From: Citrobacter rodentium NBRC 105723 = DSM 16636 | GTDB taxonomy: Bacteria > Pseudomonadota > Gammaproteobacteria > Enterobacterales > Enterobacteriaceae | NCBI RefSeq assembly: GCF_021278985.1 | Contig: NZ_CP082833.1 | Coordinates: 2,542,001 to 2,606,000 of the forward strand | Length of the DNA: 64,000 nt | Direction: 5' to 3' | In this document: piece by piece, positions 37,435 to 46,295 of the stretch | How positions within the stretch are numbered: the first letter of the stretch is position 1 | How the letters are laid out: every line of letters starts with the position of its first letter | The notes under the pieces: generated by a model | Database searches by the model: none | The model's input: only the letters and a program-made list of their open reading frames with translations | Told to the model about the DNA's origin: nothing | Position numbers and translations under genes: made by a program

Positions 37435-38352
37435 ATGTCTAAACGCCTTCCACCTCTGAACGCATTACGTGTTTTTGATGCCGCCGCCCGGCATTTAAGC
37501 TTCACGCGCGCAGCAGAGGAGCTTTTTGTGACCCAGGCCGCAGTAAGTCACCAAATCAAGTCACTTGAGGATTTTTTGGGGCTGAAGCTGTTTCGTCGGC
37601 GCAACCGTTCTTTACTGCTGACAGAGGAAGGACAGAGCTATTTCCTCGATATTAAAGAGATTTTTTCGCAATTGACCGAAGCGACGCGTAAACTTCAGGC
37701 GCGGAGCGCAAAAGGGGCGTTGACGGTCAGTTTATTACCCAGTTTCGCGATTCAGTGGCTGGTTCCCCGGCTCTCCAGCTTTAACTCAGCTTATCCGGGA
37801 ATCGACGTCAGAATCCAGGCGGTGGACCGCCAGGAGGATAAGCTGGCCGACGATGTGGACGTCGCTATCTTTTATGGTCGCGGCAACTGGCCGGGGCTGC
37901 GGGTAGAAAAATTGTATGCGGAATATCTGCTGCCCGTATGTTCGCCGCTGCTGCTGACCGGCGATAAGCCGTTAAAATCGCCGGAAGATCTGGCAAAACA
38001 CACGTTACTGCACGATGCCTCGCGCCGTGACTGGCAAACGTATACCCGCCAGCTGGGGCTGAATCATATCAACGTGCAGCAGGGGCCAATCTTCAGCCAC
38101 AGCGCGATGGTGTTGCAGGCCGCCATTCATGGTCAGGGCATCGCGCTGGCGAACAACGTGATGGCGCAATCTGAAATTGAAGCCGGACGCCTGGTCTGTC
38201 CATTTAATGACGTTCTGGTCAGTAAGAACGCATTTTATCTGGTTTGTCATGACAGCCAGGCAGAACTGGGTAAAATAGCCGCCTTCCGTCAGTGGATCCT
38301 GGCGAAAGCGGCGTCTGAACAAGAAAAGTTCCGCTTTCGTTACGAACAATAA
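37435..38352 (+). CDS. gcvA: GcvA, glycine cleavage system regulator
   Basis: A LysR-type regulator that activates the gcvTHP glycine-cleavage operon in glycine and represses it with GcvR otherwise. It also drives gcvB. The 305-residue protein begins MSKRLPPLNALRVFDAAARH. The winged helix-turn-helix is near residues 20-42 (FTRAAEELFVTQAAVSHQIK), followed by a type 2 periplasmic-binding fold. It is divergent from gcvB as in E. coli. Confidence 0.96.
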   Translation: MSKRLPPLNALRVFDAAARHLSFTRAAEELFVTQAAVSHQIKSLEDFLGLKLFRRRNRSLLLTEEGQSYFLDIKEIFSQLTEATRKLQARSAKGALTVSLLPSFAIQWLVPRLSSFNSAYPGIDVRIQAVDRQEDKLADDVDVAIFYGRGNWPGLRVEKLYAEYLLPVCSPLLLTGDKPLKSPEDLAKHTLLHDASRRDWQTYTRQLGLNHINVQQGPIFSHSAMVLQAAIHGQGIALANNVMAQSEIEAGRLVCPFNDVLVSKNAFYLVCHDSQAELGKIAAFRQWILAKAASEQEKFRFRYEQ

Positions 38353-38370
38353 CTTATTTAGGGTATCACC

Positions 38371-38766
38371 ATGACCAGCCGTTTTATGCTGATTTTTGCC
38401 GCTGTCAGCGGCTTTATCTATGTCGCTCTGGGCGCGTTTGGCGCGCATGTGCTGAGTAAAACCCTCGGTATGGCTGAAATGGGCTGGATCCAGACCGGCC
38501 TGCAGTATCAGGCGTTCCATACGCTGGCGATCTTCGGCCTGGCGGTGGCGATGCAGCGCCGCATCAGTATCTGGTTCTACTGGAGCAGCGTTTTTCTGGC
38601 GTTAGGCACGGTGCTGTTTAGCGGCAGCTTATATTGCCTGGCGCTGTCGCATTTGCGCCTGTGGGCGTTTGTGACCCCTGTCGGCGGCGTGAGCTTTCTG
38701 GCAGGCTGGGTGCTGATGTTAATCGGCGCTATCCGTTTGAAGCGTAAGGGCGTAGTTCATGAATAA
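38371..38766 (+). CDS. ygdD: YgdD, DUF423 inner-membrane protein
   Basis: A 131-residue membrane protein with about four hydrophobic helices and the DUF423 signature YVALGAFGAHVLSKTL near residue 12. Function is unknown. It overlaps rlmM by 8 bp, so translation of the two is coupled; this does not by itself tell its job. Confidence 0.92.
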   Translation: MTSRFMLIFAAVSGFIYVALGAFGAHVLSKTLGMAEMGWIQTGLQYQAFHTLAIFGLAVAMQRRISIWFYWSSVFLALGTVLFSGSLYCLALSHLRLWAFVTPVGGVSFLAGWVLMLIGAIRLKRKGVVHE

Positions 38767-39859
38767 AGTGGTGTTGTTGTGTCGCCCGGGCTTTGAAAAA
38801 GAGTGCGCTGCGGAAATTACTGATAAAGCGGGGCGTCGCGAGCTGTTTGGTTTCGCGCGCGTTAAAGAGAACGCGGGCTATGTCATCTATGAATGCTATC
38901 AGGCTGAAGACGCGGACAAAATCATCCGCGATCTGCCGTTCAGCTCGCTGATCTTTACCCGTCAGTGGTTTGTGGTTGGCGAGCTGTTGCAGCATCTGCC
39001 GCCGGAAGATCGCGTCACGCCGATCGTCGGCATGTTGCAGGGCGTTGTCGAGAAGGGCGGCGACCTGCGCGTTGAAGTGGCGGACACCAATGAAAGCAAA
39101 GAGCTGATGAAGTTCTGCCGCAAATTTACGGTGCCGCTGCGCGCTGCGCTGCGTGACGCGGGGGTTCTGACCCATTACGAGACGCCGAAGCGGCCGGTGG
39201 TTCACGTCTTCTTTATTGCGCCAGGCTGCTGTTATACCGGCTACTCGTATGCCTTTAACAACTCGCCGTATTACATGGGCATTCCGCGCCTGAAGTTCCC
39301 GGCCGATGCGCCTAGCCGCTCGACGCTGAAGCTGGAAGAGGCGCTGCACGTCTTTATCCCCCAGGATGAGTGGGATGAACGGCTGGCCAACGGTATGTAC
39401 GCGGTAGATTTAGGCGCCTGTCCCGGCGGCTGGACTTATCAACTGGTGAAACGCAACATGTGGGTGTATTCGGTGGATAACGGCCCAATGGCGCAGAGTC
39501 TGATGGACACCGGCCAGGTGACCTGGCTGCGGGAAGATGGCTTTAAATATCGTCCGAACCGCAACAATATCTCATGGATGGTGTGCGATATGGTGGAAAA
39601 ACCGGCGAAAGTGGCGGCGCTGATGGCGCAGTGGCTGGTGAACGGCTGGTGTCGGGAAACCATTTTCAACCTCAAGCTGCCGATGAAAAAGCGCTACGAA
39701 GAGGTATCGCAGAACCTCGCTTATATTCAGGCGCAGCTTGACGAGCACGGCGTGAATGCCCAGATGCAGGCGCGTCAGCTGTACCACGATCGCGAAGAGG
39801 TTACGGTACACGTGCGTCGCCTGTGGGCGGCGGTTGGCGGTCGTCGCGACGAACGCTGA
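38759..39859 (+). CDS. rlmM: RlmM, 23S rRNA 2'-O-ribose C2498 methyltransferase
   Basis: RlmM methylates the 2'-OH of C2498 in 23S rRNA before the large subunit is complete, using SAM. The 366-residue protein equals E. coli. An N-terminal THUMP domain (about 50-170) binds RNA. The Rossmann methyltransferase has the SAM loop DLGACPGGWTYQLV near residue 219, and the K-D-K-E-type catalytic set of ribose methyltransferases spans the C-terminal half (MVCDMVEKP near 276, NLKLPMKKRY near 304). It is coupled to ygdD. Confidence 0.95.
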   Translation: MNKVVLLCRPGFEKECAAEITDKAGRRELFGFARVKENAGYVIYECYQAEDADKIIRDLPFSSLIFTRQWFVVGELLQHLPPEDRVTPIVGMLQGVVEKGGDLRVEVADTNESKELMKFCRKFTVPLRAALRDAGVLTHYETPKRPVVHVFFIAPGCCYTGYSYAFNNSPYYMGIPRLKFPADAPSRSTLKLEEALHVFIPQDEWDERLANGMYAVDLGACPGGWTYQLVKRNMWVYSVDNGPMAQSLMDTGQVTWLREDGFKYRPNRNNISWMVCDMVEKPAKVAALMAQWLVNGWCRETIFNLKLPMKKRYEEVSQNLAYIQAQLDEHGVNAQMQARQLYHDREEVTVHVRRLWAAVGGRRDER

Positions 39860-39901
39860 TGAAACAGACCGGATAGCGGCGCGAATGCTGCATCCGGTCC
39901 G

Positions 39902-40612
39902 CTATAACTGCGACGCGTCGGTCACAATATGCGTCACTTCATCCAGATGGCCCAGCCGCGCCTCTCCTGAGCGGTTGAATTTACTTTTATCGATCAGCAG
40001 CAGCGATTGCGCCGCGCGATTAAGCAGTACGGTTTTAAATTCAGCGTTAAAGGCGCTGGAGTCCCACAGCGCGCCGTGGCGGTCGATGCCTTCGCAGGAA
40101 AAAATAAACAGATCGATCTCCAGCGCTTTAAGCTGCGAGAGAAGCGAAGGATTAACGTAGCAGCCGTGCTTACGCTCAAGCCTGCCGCCGGAGCAGATTA
40201 GCTGAATACGCTCGCGTTTGCTCAGTTCCTGACAAACTGGCTGGCTGTTGGTAAAGACCTGAATGTTGATATCCGGCAGCTGCCGCGCCAGATACCAGCA
40301 GGTGGAACTGGCGTCCAGCGCAATCACCATCCCGTTATCGATCCAGCCCAGCGCCTTGCGGGCGATGTCCGCCTTGTGCGCATAGTGGCTCTTCAGGCGG
40401 ATCGAGAAGGGATCGCCGCTGTCCGCAGACTCCCGCCGAAGGCTTTTTGCCCGACCGTGGCTGCGCAACACTTTTCCCTGCGCCTGTAGCTCGCTGAGAT
40501 CGCGGCGGATCGTCTCTTTACTGACGTTAAGCTGTACGGAGAGCGCGTCGGTGGTCAGGCTTTGATGCCTGCCGAGCAGATCGACGATCGCTTGCTGTCG
40601 TAACGCTTTCAT
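39902..40612 (-). CDS. fucR: FucR, DeoR-family fucose-operon regulator
   Basis: In E. coli FucR activates the fucose genes when fuculose-1-phosphate is present. The 236-residue protein has the DeoR N-terminal helix-turn-helix (SLTTDALSVQLNVSKETIRRDL near residues 18-39) and the sugar-phosphate-sensing domain (DIARKALGWIDNGMVIALDASSTC near residue 86). It is a few residues shorter at the C-terminus than E. coli FucR (243). It is the last gene of the fucI-fucK-fucU-fucR set. Because a separate LacI-type regulator sits opposite, control here may be shared between two proteins. Confidence 0.93.
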   Translation of the reverse strand: MKALRQQAIVDLLGRHQSLTTDALSVQLNVSKETIRRDLSELQAQGKVLRSHGRAKSLRRESADSGDPFSIRLKSHYAHKADIARKALGWIDNGMVIALDASSTCWYLARQLPDINIQVFTNSQPVCQELSKRERIQLICSGGRLERKHGCYVNPSLLSQLKALEIDLFIFSCEGIDRHGALWDSSAFNAEFKTVLLNRAAQSLLLIDKSKFNRSGEARLGHLDEVTHIVTDASQL

Positions 40613-40652
40613 CTCCGGACGTCTCGCGGTTTACCCTCTCAGGCGAATGAGA

Positions 40653-41075
40653 TTACGGCGTTACGCCTTTTTTTAAAAGGATATTCCCGTACTTTGCGCG
40701 CTCGCCGGTGATGACGATGGCAAAGGCCTTTTGCGCGCGCTGGTAAAAGGCGAAGCGATCGATGCGCGTAATGGGCGGGCAGGGCGTCTGCCAGCTAAGG
40801 GCATCGCGATACCGCGTTTCAACGTCAGGATCGAGAACGTCGCCGTCAACCGCCGCCATCATGATCAGCGGCGGCGCGTAGCTGTCGAGTTCAAACAGCG
40901 GAATAATGGCCCGCAGCAAATCGCTGACCTGTAGTCCGTCAGCGCGGATTGTCTGCGGGCCCAGACTGTGCGCCGGAAAGTGGGCGTCAGAAAAGACAAT
41001 CTCGTCGCCGTGGCCCATCTCCGCCAGCACTTTGAGCAGTGCCGGCGAAATTAACGGTGAAATGGTTTTTAGCAT
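40653..41075 (-). CDS. fucU: FucU, L-fucose mutarotase
   Basis: FucU interconverts alpha- and beta-L-fucose, supplying the anomer used by FucI. The 140-residue protein (MLKTISPLISPALLKVLAEM) equals E. coli in length and belongs to the RbsD/FucU family, with the catalytic histidine in EMGHGDEIVFSDAHFP near residue 22. A longer frame that begins within fucK is a shadow. It lies 13 bp after fucK. Confidence 0.95.
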   Translation of the reverse strand: MLKTISPLISPALLKVLAEMGHGDEIVFSDAHFPAHSLGPQTIRADGLQVSDLLRAIIPLFELDSYAPPLIMMAAVDGDVLDPDVETRYRDALSWQTPCPPITRIDRFAFYQRAQKAFAIVITGERAKYGNILLKKGVTP

Positions 41076-41088
41076 ACCGGTTCCTTTA

Positions 41089-42483
41089 TTACGTCTGCGG
41101 ATAATAATAACGGTACTGATAGCGCACCTGTTCTCTGGCCTGCTGCGGGCTGGAAAATTCGCCAACGCCATACCAGCCAAACATCGCGGCGCCGGCCACG
41201 GTGGTTTCAGCGTCGTCCAGTACCTTGACGGGGATTTCCAGCACGTCGGCTTTAATCTGATTCCACAGCGGGTTGCGGCTTCCGCCGCCGACCAGCAGCA
41301 GTTCTGTTGCGCGGAATTGACCGATGCGTTCCAGCGTATGCAGGTTACGCTGTAGTTGCTCCGTTAACCCCTCCAGCGCCGCGCGGTATAAATGGCCGCG
41401 AGTGGTCGAGAGCGTGACGCCCTGCCAGCCCGCCTGCGGCGAGGTGAGCAGATCGCACTGCATGGTTACCCCTTCAGCTCCGCGCGGCACGCGCTGCGCC
41501 TCGTCAATCAGCGTCTGCCACGGCGTTTCGGGCGTCCACAGCAGTTTGCGCACCCATTCCAGCACGCCGGAAGCCAGCCATTGCATCCCCGGGTTATACA
41601 GCCCCGTCTGGCTGTCCAGTTCGCAGGTGGAACCGGCATAGCGGCTTAACATCGCGGTGTCCACCTGGCGGCTACGCACCATCAGGATTTCCCACGTGCC
41701 GGAAGAGAGCACCGGTTCATCCCGTTCCGCCCCCGCGCCAAAGAGGGCAAACTGGGTATCGTGTCCGGCGGAAATCACCGGGATACCGGCAGTCAGCCCC
41801 AGCAGCGTTGCGGCTGCAGGCTGCAGCGCGCCAATCCGTTCACCGGCTTCCACCCGCCGCGGAAAGAGCGACCGCGACAAGCCTGCGGCCTGCAAAATGT
41901 CGGCGCTGAAGTCGCGCTGGTGAATGTCCAGCAGCTGGCTGGTGCCGGCCATCGTCACGTCAGTGGTGAACTCGCCGGTCAGACGATGGTTAATCAGCGA
42001 CGAGATAAACAGCCAGCTATGGGCCTGCGCCAGCAGCGTGGGGTGATTTTCTTTAAGCCATATCAGCTTATACAGGGTGTTGAAGCTGAATGCGCCGACG
42101 CCGGAAATCGCCTGTAGCCGGTGCGGCGGCATATAGCGGCTGATGGTTTCCATTACCGCCGCGGTGCGCGGACATTTCCAGCTGATGACCGGATACAGCA
42201 GCTCGCCGCGCGCGTTCACCAGCGCGCCGTCAACGCCAAAGGTAGTGACCGTGATGCCGCGTATCCGCCAGGCGGCCAGTTCGTTGCTCAGCCTGCAACA
42301 GCAGGTCGCGAAGCGGTGCAGAATGGCGTCTGCTGACCACTGGTGCCAGGCGCTGTTCTCCGGCGCAATCTCGCTGGCGTTAGGCACTGAGGCGCGGGCG
42401 ACGATGTGACCCTGTCGGTCAACCGCCATCGCCCGCACGTTGGTCGCGCCGCAGTCGAGAACCAAGATGACTTCATTTTTCAT
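41089..42483 (-). CDS. fucK: FucK, L-fuculokinase
   Basis: FucK phosphorylates L-fuculose to L-fuculose-1-phosphate with ATP. The 464-residue protein is an FGGY-family kinase with the actin-like ATPase fold. The phosphate-1 loop is VLDCGATNVRAMAVD near residue 8, the second-domain SAGHDTQFALFGAG segment lies near residue 240, and LLVGGGSRNPLWNQIKAD is near residue 398. It is slightly shorter than E. coli FucK (472-482 depending on start). It is 26 bp from fucI and in the same operon. Confidence 0.95.
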   Translation of the reverse strand: MKNEVILVLDCGATNVRAMAVDRQGHIVARASVPNASEIAPENSAWHQWSADAILHRFATCCCRLSNELAAWRIRGITVTTFGVDGALVNARGELLYPVISWKCPRTAAVMETISRYMPPHRLQAISGVGAFSFNTLYKLIWLKENHPTLLAQAHSWLFISSLINHRLTGEFTTDVTMAGTSQLLDIHQRDFSADILQAAGLSRSLFPRRVEAGERIGALQPAAATLLGLTAGIPVISAGHDTQFALFGAGAERDEPVLSSGTWEILMVRSRQVDTAMLSRYAGSTCELDSQTGLYNPGMQWLASGVLEWVRKLLWTPETPWQTLIDEAQRVPRGAEGVTMQCDLLTSPQAGWQGVTLSTTRGHLYRAALEGLTEQLQRNLHTLERIGQFRATELLLVGGGSRNPLWNQIKADVLEIPVKVLDDAETTVAGAAMFGWYGVGEFSSPQQAREQVRYQYRYYYPQT

Positions 42484-42509
42484 AATGACTCTCCGGCCTG
42501 CGTCGTATC

Positions 42510-44285
42510 TTAACGCTTATACAGCGGCCCGTAGTTCTGGCAGGCGCGATAATCCTGGCCTTCGCTGTCCATGCCGTGCGCGGCCCAGGCGGAAGGACGG
42601 TAAATTTTCGCTTCGTCGACGTTGTGCATACAGACCGGAATGCGCAGCATCGCGGCGAGGGTGATAAAGTCTGCCCCCACGTGTCCGACGGTAAGCACGC
42701 CGTGGTTCGCGCCCCAGTTCGCCATCACGGACCAGACGTCGGTGAACGGGCCTTTGCCGCTCAGGCGCGGAGCAAACCAGGTGGTCGGCCAGCTGGAGTC
42801 GGTACGCTTGTCGAGGGTGTCATGCACCGCCTCCGGCAGTTCAACGCTCCAGCCTTCGGCGATTTGCAGCACCGGCCCCAGCCCTTTAATGATATTGACG
42901 CGGGAGAGGGTAAACGGCACGCCGCCTTCGCTCAGAAAGCGTGACGAAAAGCCGCCGCCGCGAAAGTATTCGTGGATTGCCGGGCACCATTCGGTTGCCG
43001 CCAGGCAGGCGTCCGCCTCCTGCTGGCTGATCTCGCGGTACGGCTTGATCGTTGGTTTACCTTCGCTGTTCCGCTGCTTACAGGTGCCGTCCAGCGCGGC
43101 GGAGCCGGAGTTAATCAGGTGGATGATGCCGTGTTCCGCCGCGCCGCTCAGGGTATGCCCCGTTACGCGCTTAACCGCCTCCGGCGACCAGTAGGTGCGC
43201 ACGTCGGCAAAGATTTGCGCCGTACCGGTCAACTGATGGCCGAACAGCATGGCGACGCCGTTCAGACTGTCGTTTTCGGTGGCGACGATCAGCGGTTGCC
43301 GCACTCCGTTCCAGTCGAACGAGCTGTTGAGCAGCGCTTCGGCGGTGTCGCCGTTAGGATATTGATCGGTCCAGTGGCGCTGCCCCTGGAAGCCCGCCAC
43401 TATGGCGTTATAGCCGAGGGATTCTTCCACGCGGCCCATCTCCGCCAGCTTGCGGTTGCCCTGCATCATGTCGCGAATGCACATTGCCATCAGCAGACTT
43501 TCGCGCAGGATCTGGCGGTTTTGTTCGGCGTTACGCTGATACTGCCTGGCGTTTTTATCTTCCACAAAACGGAAATGTTTATCGGCCCAGGCCAGCGCCA
43601 GTTCCAGTTCGGCTTCGTCATAGATTTTATGATCGATGCGGCGGCGCAGTTCGGTCATGTCGACGGACTGTACTTTCATGCCGAGCCAGGACTCAAAGAA
43701 GTTGTGATCGACAATCGAACCGGCGATGCCCATCGAGACGCCGCCCAGCGAGAGATAGCTTTTACCCCTGATACTGGCGACCGCCAGCCCCGCCCGCGCA
43801 AAGCGCAGCAGTTTCTCTTCCACGTCAGCCGGGATGCGGGTATCGCCCGCGTCCTGCACATCATGGCCGTAAACAGAGAACGCCGGGAGCCCTTTCTGGG
43901 CGTGGGCCGCCAGCGCTGCGGCAAGGTAAACCGCGCCCGGACGTTCGGTGCCGTTGAAGCCCCAGATGGCTTTCGGACGCATTGGATCCATGTCGATGGT
44001 TTCGCTGCCATAGCACCAGCACGGGGTGACGGTGATCGTCAGGCCGACGTTCAGGCTGCTGAACTTCTCTTCGCAGGCGGCGGCTTCCGCCATCCCGGCA
44101 ATGCAGGTATCGGCAATGACGCATTCCACGGGCGCGCCGCAGGCATAGCACAGCTTTTCCGTCAGCAGGGCGGCGGTCGCTTTCGCCATGTTCATGGTCT
44201 GGGTTTCCAGCGATTCCCGGACGCCCATACGACGCCCGTCAATCACCGGACGGATGCCGATTTTCGGCAGGTTGACGTTATTCAT
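42510..44285 (-). CDS. fucI: FucI, L-fucose isomerase
   Basis: FucI converts L-fucose to L-fuculose and also acts on D-arabinose. It is a manganese enzyme forming hexamers. The 591-residue protein equals E. coli from NLPKIGIRPVIDGRRMGVRE onward. Mn-binding residues lie in ATENDSLNGVAML near residue 337 (Glu), the ADVRTYWSPEA segment near 361 (Asp) and the C-terminal NWGANHGVLTVGHVG near 528 (His). It is the first gene of the minus-strand operon and faces the transporter set across a 466-bp promoter region. It is intact. Confidence 0.96.
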   Translation of the reverse strand: MNNVNLPKIGIRPVIDGRRMGVRESLETQTMNMAKATAALLTEKLCYACGAPVECVIADTCIAGMAEAAACEEKFSSLNVGLTITVTPCWCYGSETIDMDPMRPKAIWGFNGTERPGAVYLAAALAAHAQKGLPAFSVYGHDVQDAGDTRIPADVEEKLLRFARAGLAVASIRGKSYLSLGGVSMGIAGSIVDHNFFESWLGMKVQSVDMTELRRRIDHKIYDEAELELALAWADKHFRFVEDKNARQYQRNAEQNRQILRESLLMAMCIRDMMQGNRKLAEMGRVEESLGYNAIVAGFQGQRHWTDQYPNGDTAEALLNSSFDWNGVRQPLIVATENDSLNGVAMLFGHQLTGTAQIFADVRTYWSPEAVKRVTGHTLSGAAEHGIIHLINSGSAALDGTCKQRNSEGKPTIKPYREISQQEADACLAATEWCPAIHEYFRGGGFSSRFLSEGGVPFTLSRVNIIKGLGPVLQIAEGWSVELPEAVHDTLDKRTDSSWPTTWFAPRLSGKGPFTDVWSVMANWGANHGVLTVGHVGADFITLAAMLRIPVCMHNVDEAKIYRPSAWAAHGMDSEGQDYRACQNYGPLYKR

Positions 44286-44360
44286 GCGTGGTTCCTCATC
44301 TTGTGTTCAGGCGCGCTGCGCAGGCGCAAAATGGCGGCAGCGGGATAAACAGGTGATTTT

Positions 44361-44376
44361 GCTAACTCGAGTTAGC
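44361..44376. promoter_or_regulatory. Operator palindrome 1 in the fucI/transporter region
   Basis: GCTAACTCGAGTTAGC is a perfect 16-bp palindrome with a central CG, the form of LacI-family operators. It is 75 bp upstream of fucI. An identical copy lies at 44602. The likely ligand protein is the LacI-type regulator encoded at 49468; this link is inferred. Confidence 0.75.
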
Positions 44377-44420
44377 TTAGGTGCCGGCGCATTTTTTACA
44401 CAACTTTTTTATGGTGGGTT

Positions 44421-44436
44421 TGTGAGTCGCTTCACG
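44421..44436. promoter_or_regulatory. CRP-like site between the two operators
   Basis: TGTGAGTCGCTTCACG fits TGTGA-N6-TCACA with one mismatch in the second arm. It suggests catabolite control of the fucose genes. No other functional content was recognised in the rest of the 44286-44751 gap. Confidence 0.6.
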
Positions 44437-44601
44437 AGAAGTGGTTAAAATTCGATCTGCGTCAAATAAAACAGTAAATCGATTTTTAATAAAAACAGAT
44501 ATTAATCATCAAGTTAAAATAAAGTTTCTGTCCATTGTCACAGTTTAACACCAAATAATTTGGCGTTTCCTGGCGGCTAAAATAGCTTTAAAAGGCCGAT
44601 C

Positions 44602-44617
44602 GCTAACTCGAGTTAGC
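44602..44617. promoter_or_regulatory. Operator palindrome 2 in the fucI/transporter region
   Basis: This is the second perfect copy of GCTAACTCGAGTTAGC, 135 bp upstream of the transporter ATPase start. Its distance from copy 1 is 241 bp start to start, close to 23 helical turns, which would allow a repression loop. Confidence 0.75.
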
Positions 44618-44751
44618 AATTCTGGCAACGCTATCGTAGTGATGTATTTGTGTTTTCAGGACGTATTCACATTTACGGTGACGGCTGCTTCCTGAGAACG
44701 GAATTCGCCCGATCACAGCCTGTCGTTTTCTGATTATTGAGGAAAGCAGCA

Positions 44752-46250
44752 ATGTCTGAAACATTCTTACAGATGCGTCATATTACTAAGCGCTTTCCTG
44801 GCGTAATGGCGTTGAGTAATGTGAATTTTACCCTACGCAAAGGCGAAGTTCATGCGCTGTTAGGCGAAAATGGCGCGGGTAAATCGACGCTGATGAAAAT
44901 TCTGGCCGGCGTTTATCAACCCGACGAGGGGGAAATTATTTTTGAGGGGCGTCCCGTCACCTTCAGCGATCCGCTCAGCGCGCAAAATGCCGGAATTACC
45001 ATTATTCATCAGGAATTTAATCTTTTCCCGGAGTTAACCGTTGAAGAAAATATCTTTATCGGCAGAGAGTTTTGTAAAAATAACCGCTGGCGGCTGGATG
45101 AAAAACAGCAGCGTCAGGCCGCAAAGGAAATTTTGCAAAAACTGAATCTGAATATTTCGCCGGATACATTGGTTGCGGATCTGACGGTAGCGCAACAGCA
45201 GATGGTGGAAATTGCCAAAGCCATCTCCGTTAATGCCAGAGTCCTGATTATGGATGAGCCGACGGCGGCGCTCACCGAAACGGAAATCGAGAGTTTATTT
45301 CGCGTCACCCGACTGCTGAAAGCGCAGGGCACCGGCATTGTTTATATCTCGCACCGGCTGGAGGAGCTGGCGCTGATTGCCGACCGCGCCACCGTCATGC
45401 GTGACGGACAGTACATCGATACCGTTGATTATGAAACGGTGCAAATCAGCGATCTGATTGCGATGATGGTGGGCCGCGAGTTAGGCAATATCTATCCGCG
45501 CCGCGAGCCGCGGGCGCATCAGGAGCCTTTGCTGGAGGTGTGCGCGCTGAACCGCAAAGGCGTTCTCAATGACGTCAGCTTCACGCTCTATCGTGGTGAA
45601 ATTCTCGGCTTTGCCGGGTTGATGGGGGCCGGACGCACGGAGCTGGCGCGGGCGATATTCGGCGCCGACCCGATAGACAGCGGGACGATAAAACTGAATG
45701 GCAAAGTGACCGCCATCCGCGATATTGCCGACGCCATCGACCAGGGCATCAGCTATTTAACCGAAGACCGTAAAAAAGAGGGGCTGGCGCTCAATCTGTC
45801 CGTTGAGCGCAATATTATGCTGGGAAATTATCCTGAGTTCTCTGACCGTTTTGGTAATGTCAATACCCGGCGCTGCCAGCAAACAAGCGCAGAGCAGGTA
45901 ACGGCGCTCAGAATAAAAACGCCGCATCTTGAACAGGCCGCCCTTAATTTAAGCGGCGGTAACCAGCAGAAGATTATTATTGCCCGCTGGGTCTGTAAGG
46001 ATACTGATATTTTAATTTTTGATGAGCCGACCCGGGAATTGATGTCGGGGCAAAACTGGAAATCTATGAATTAATGAATCGCCTCGTGGCTAAAGGCAAA
46101 TCAATAATAATGATTTCCTCTGAATTACCGGAAGTGTTAGGCATGTGCGATCGCATCCTGGTGATGCGTAACGGTCGTATTACCGGCGAATTAGCCGCCG
46201 ACAACGCCACACAGGAAAAAATCATGCAATACGCGACGTTAGAGGAGTAA
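44752..46250 (+). pseudogene. Sugar ABC transporter ATPase (RbsA/MglA type), frameshifted
   Basis: This double-domain sugar ABC ATPase would power uptake, probably of fucose given its place. Domain 1 has Walker A LLGENGAGKST near residue 38 and Walker B VLIMDEPTAAL near residue 165. Domain 2 has signature LSGGNQQKIIIARW near residue 400 and Walker B ILIFDEPTR. Directly after DEPTR one G is missing at about 46034-46036 (CCCGGG where CCCGGGG would keep frame). The frame then stops at 46074. Restoring one base gives GIDVGAKLEIYELMNRLVAKG... and continues to 46250, for about 499 residues, the usual family length. As read, about 58 essential C-terminal residues are lost. A base-calling error cannot be excluded. 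Confidence 0.88.
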
Positions 46251-46295
46251 ATCATGACTATCTCTGTCACCTCATCCGACAGCAATAATAAAAAA

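Noticed and set aside
42972..44348. Long plus-strand frame (458 codons) opposite fucI
   Set aside because: Antisense shadow of fucI, rich in His, Arg and Gln with no domain; fucI is intact on the minus strand.
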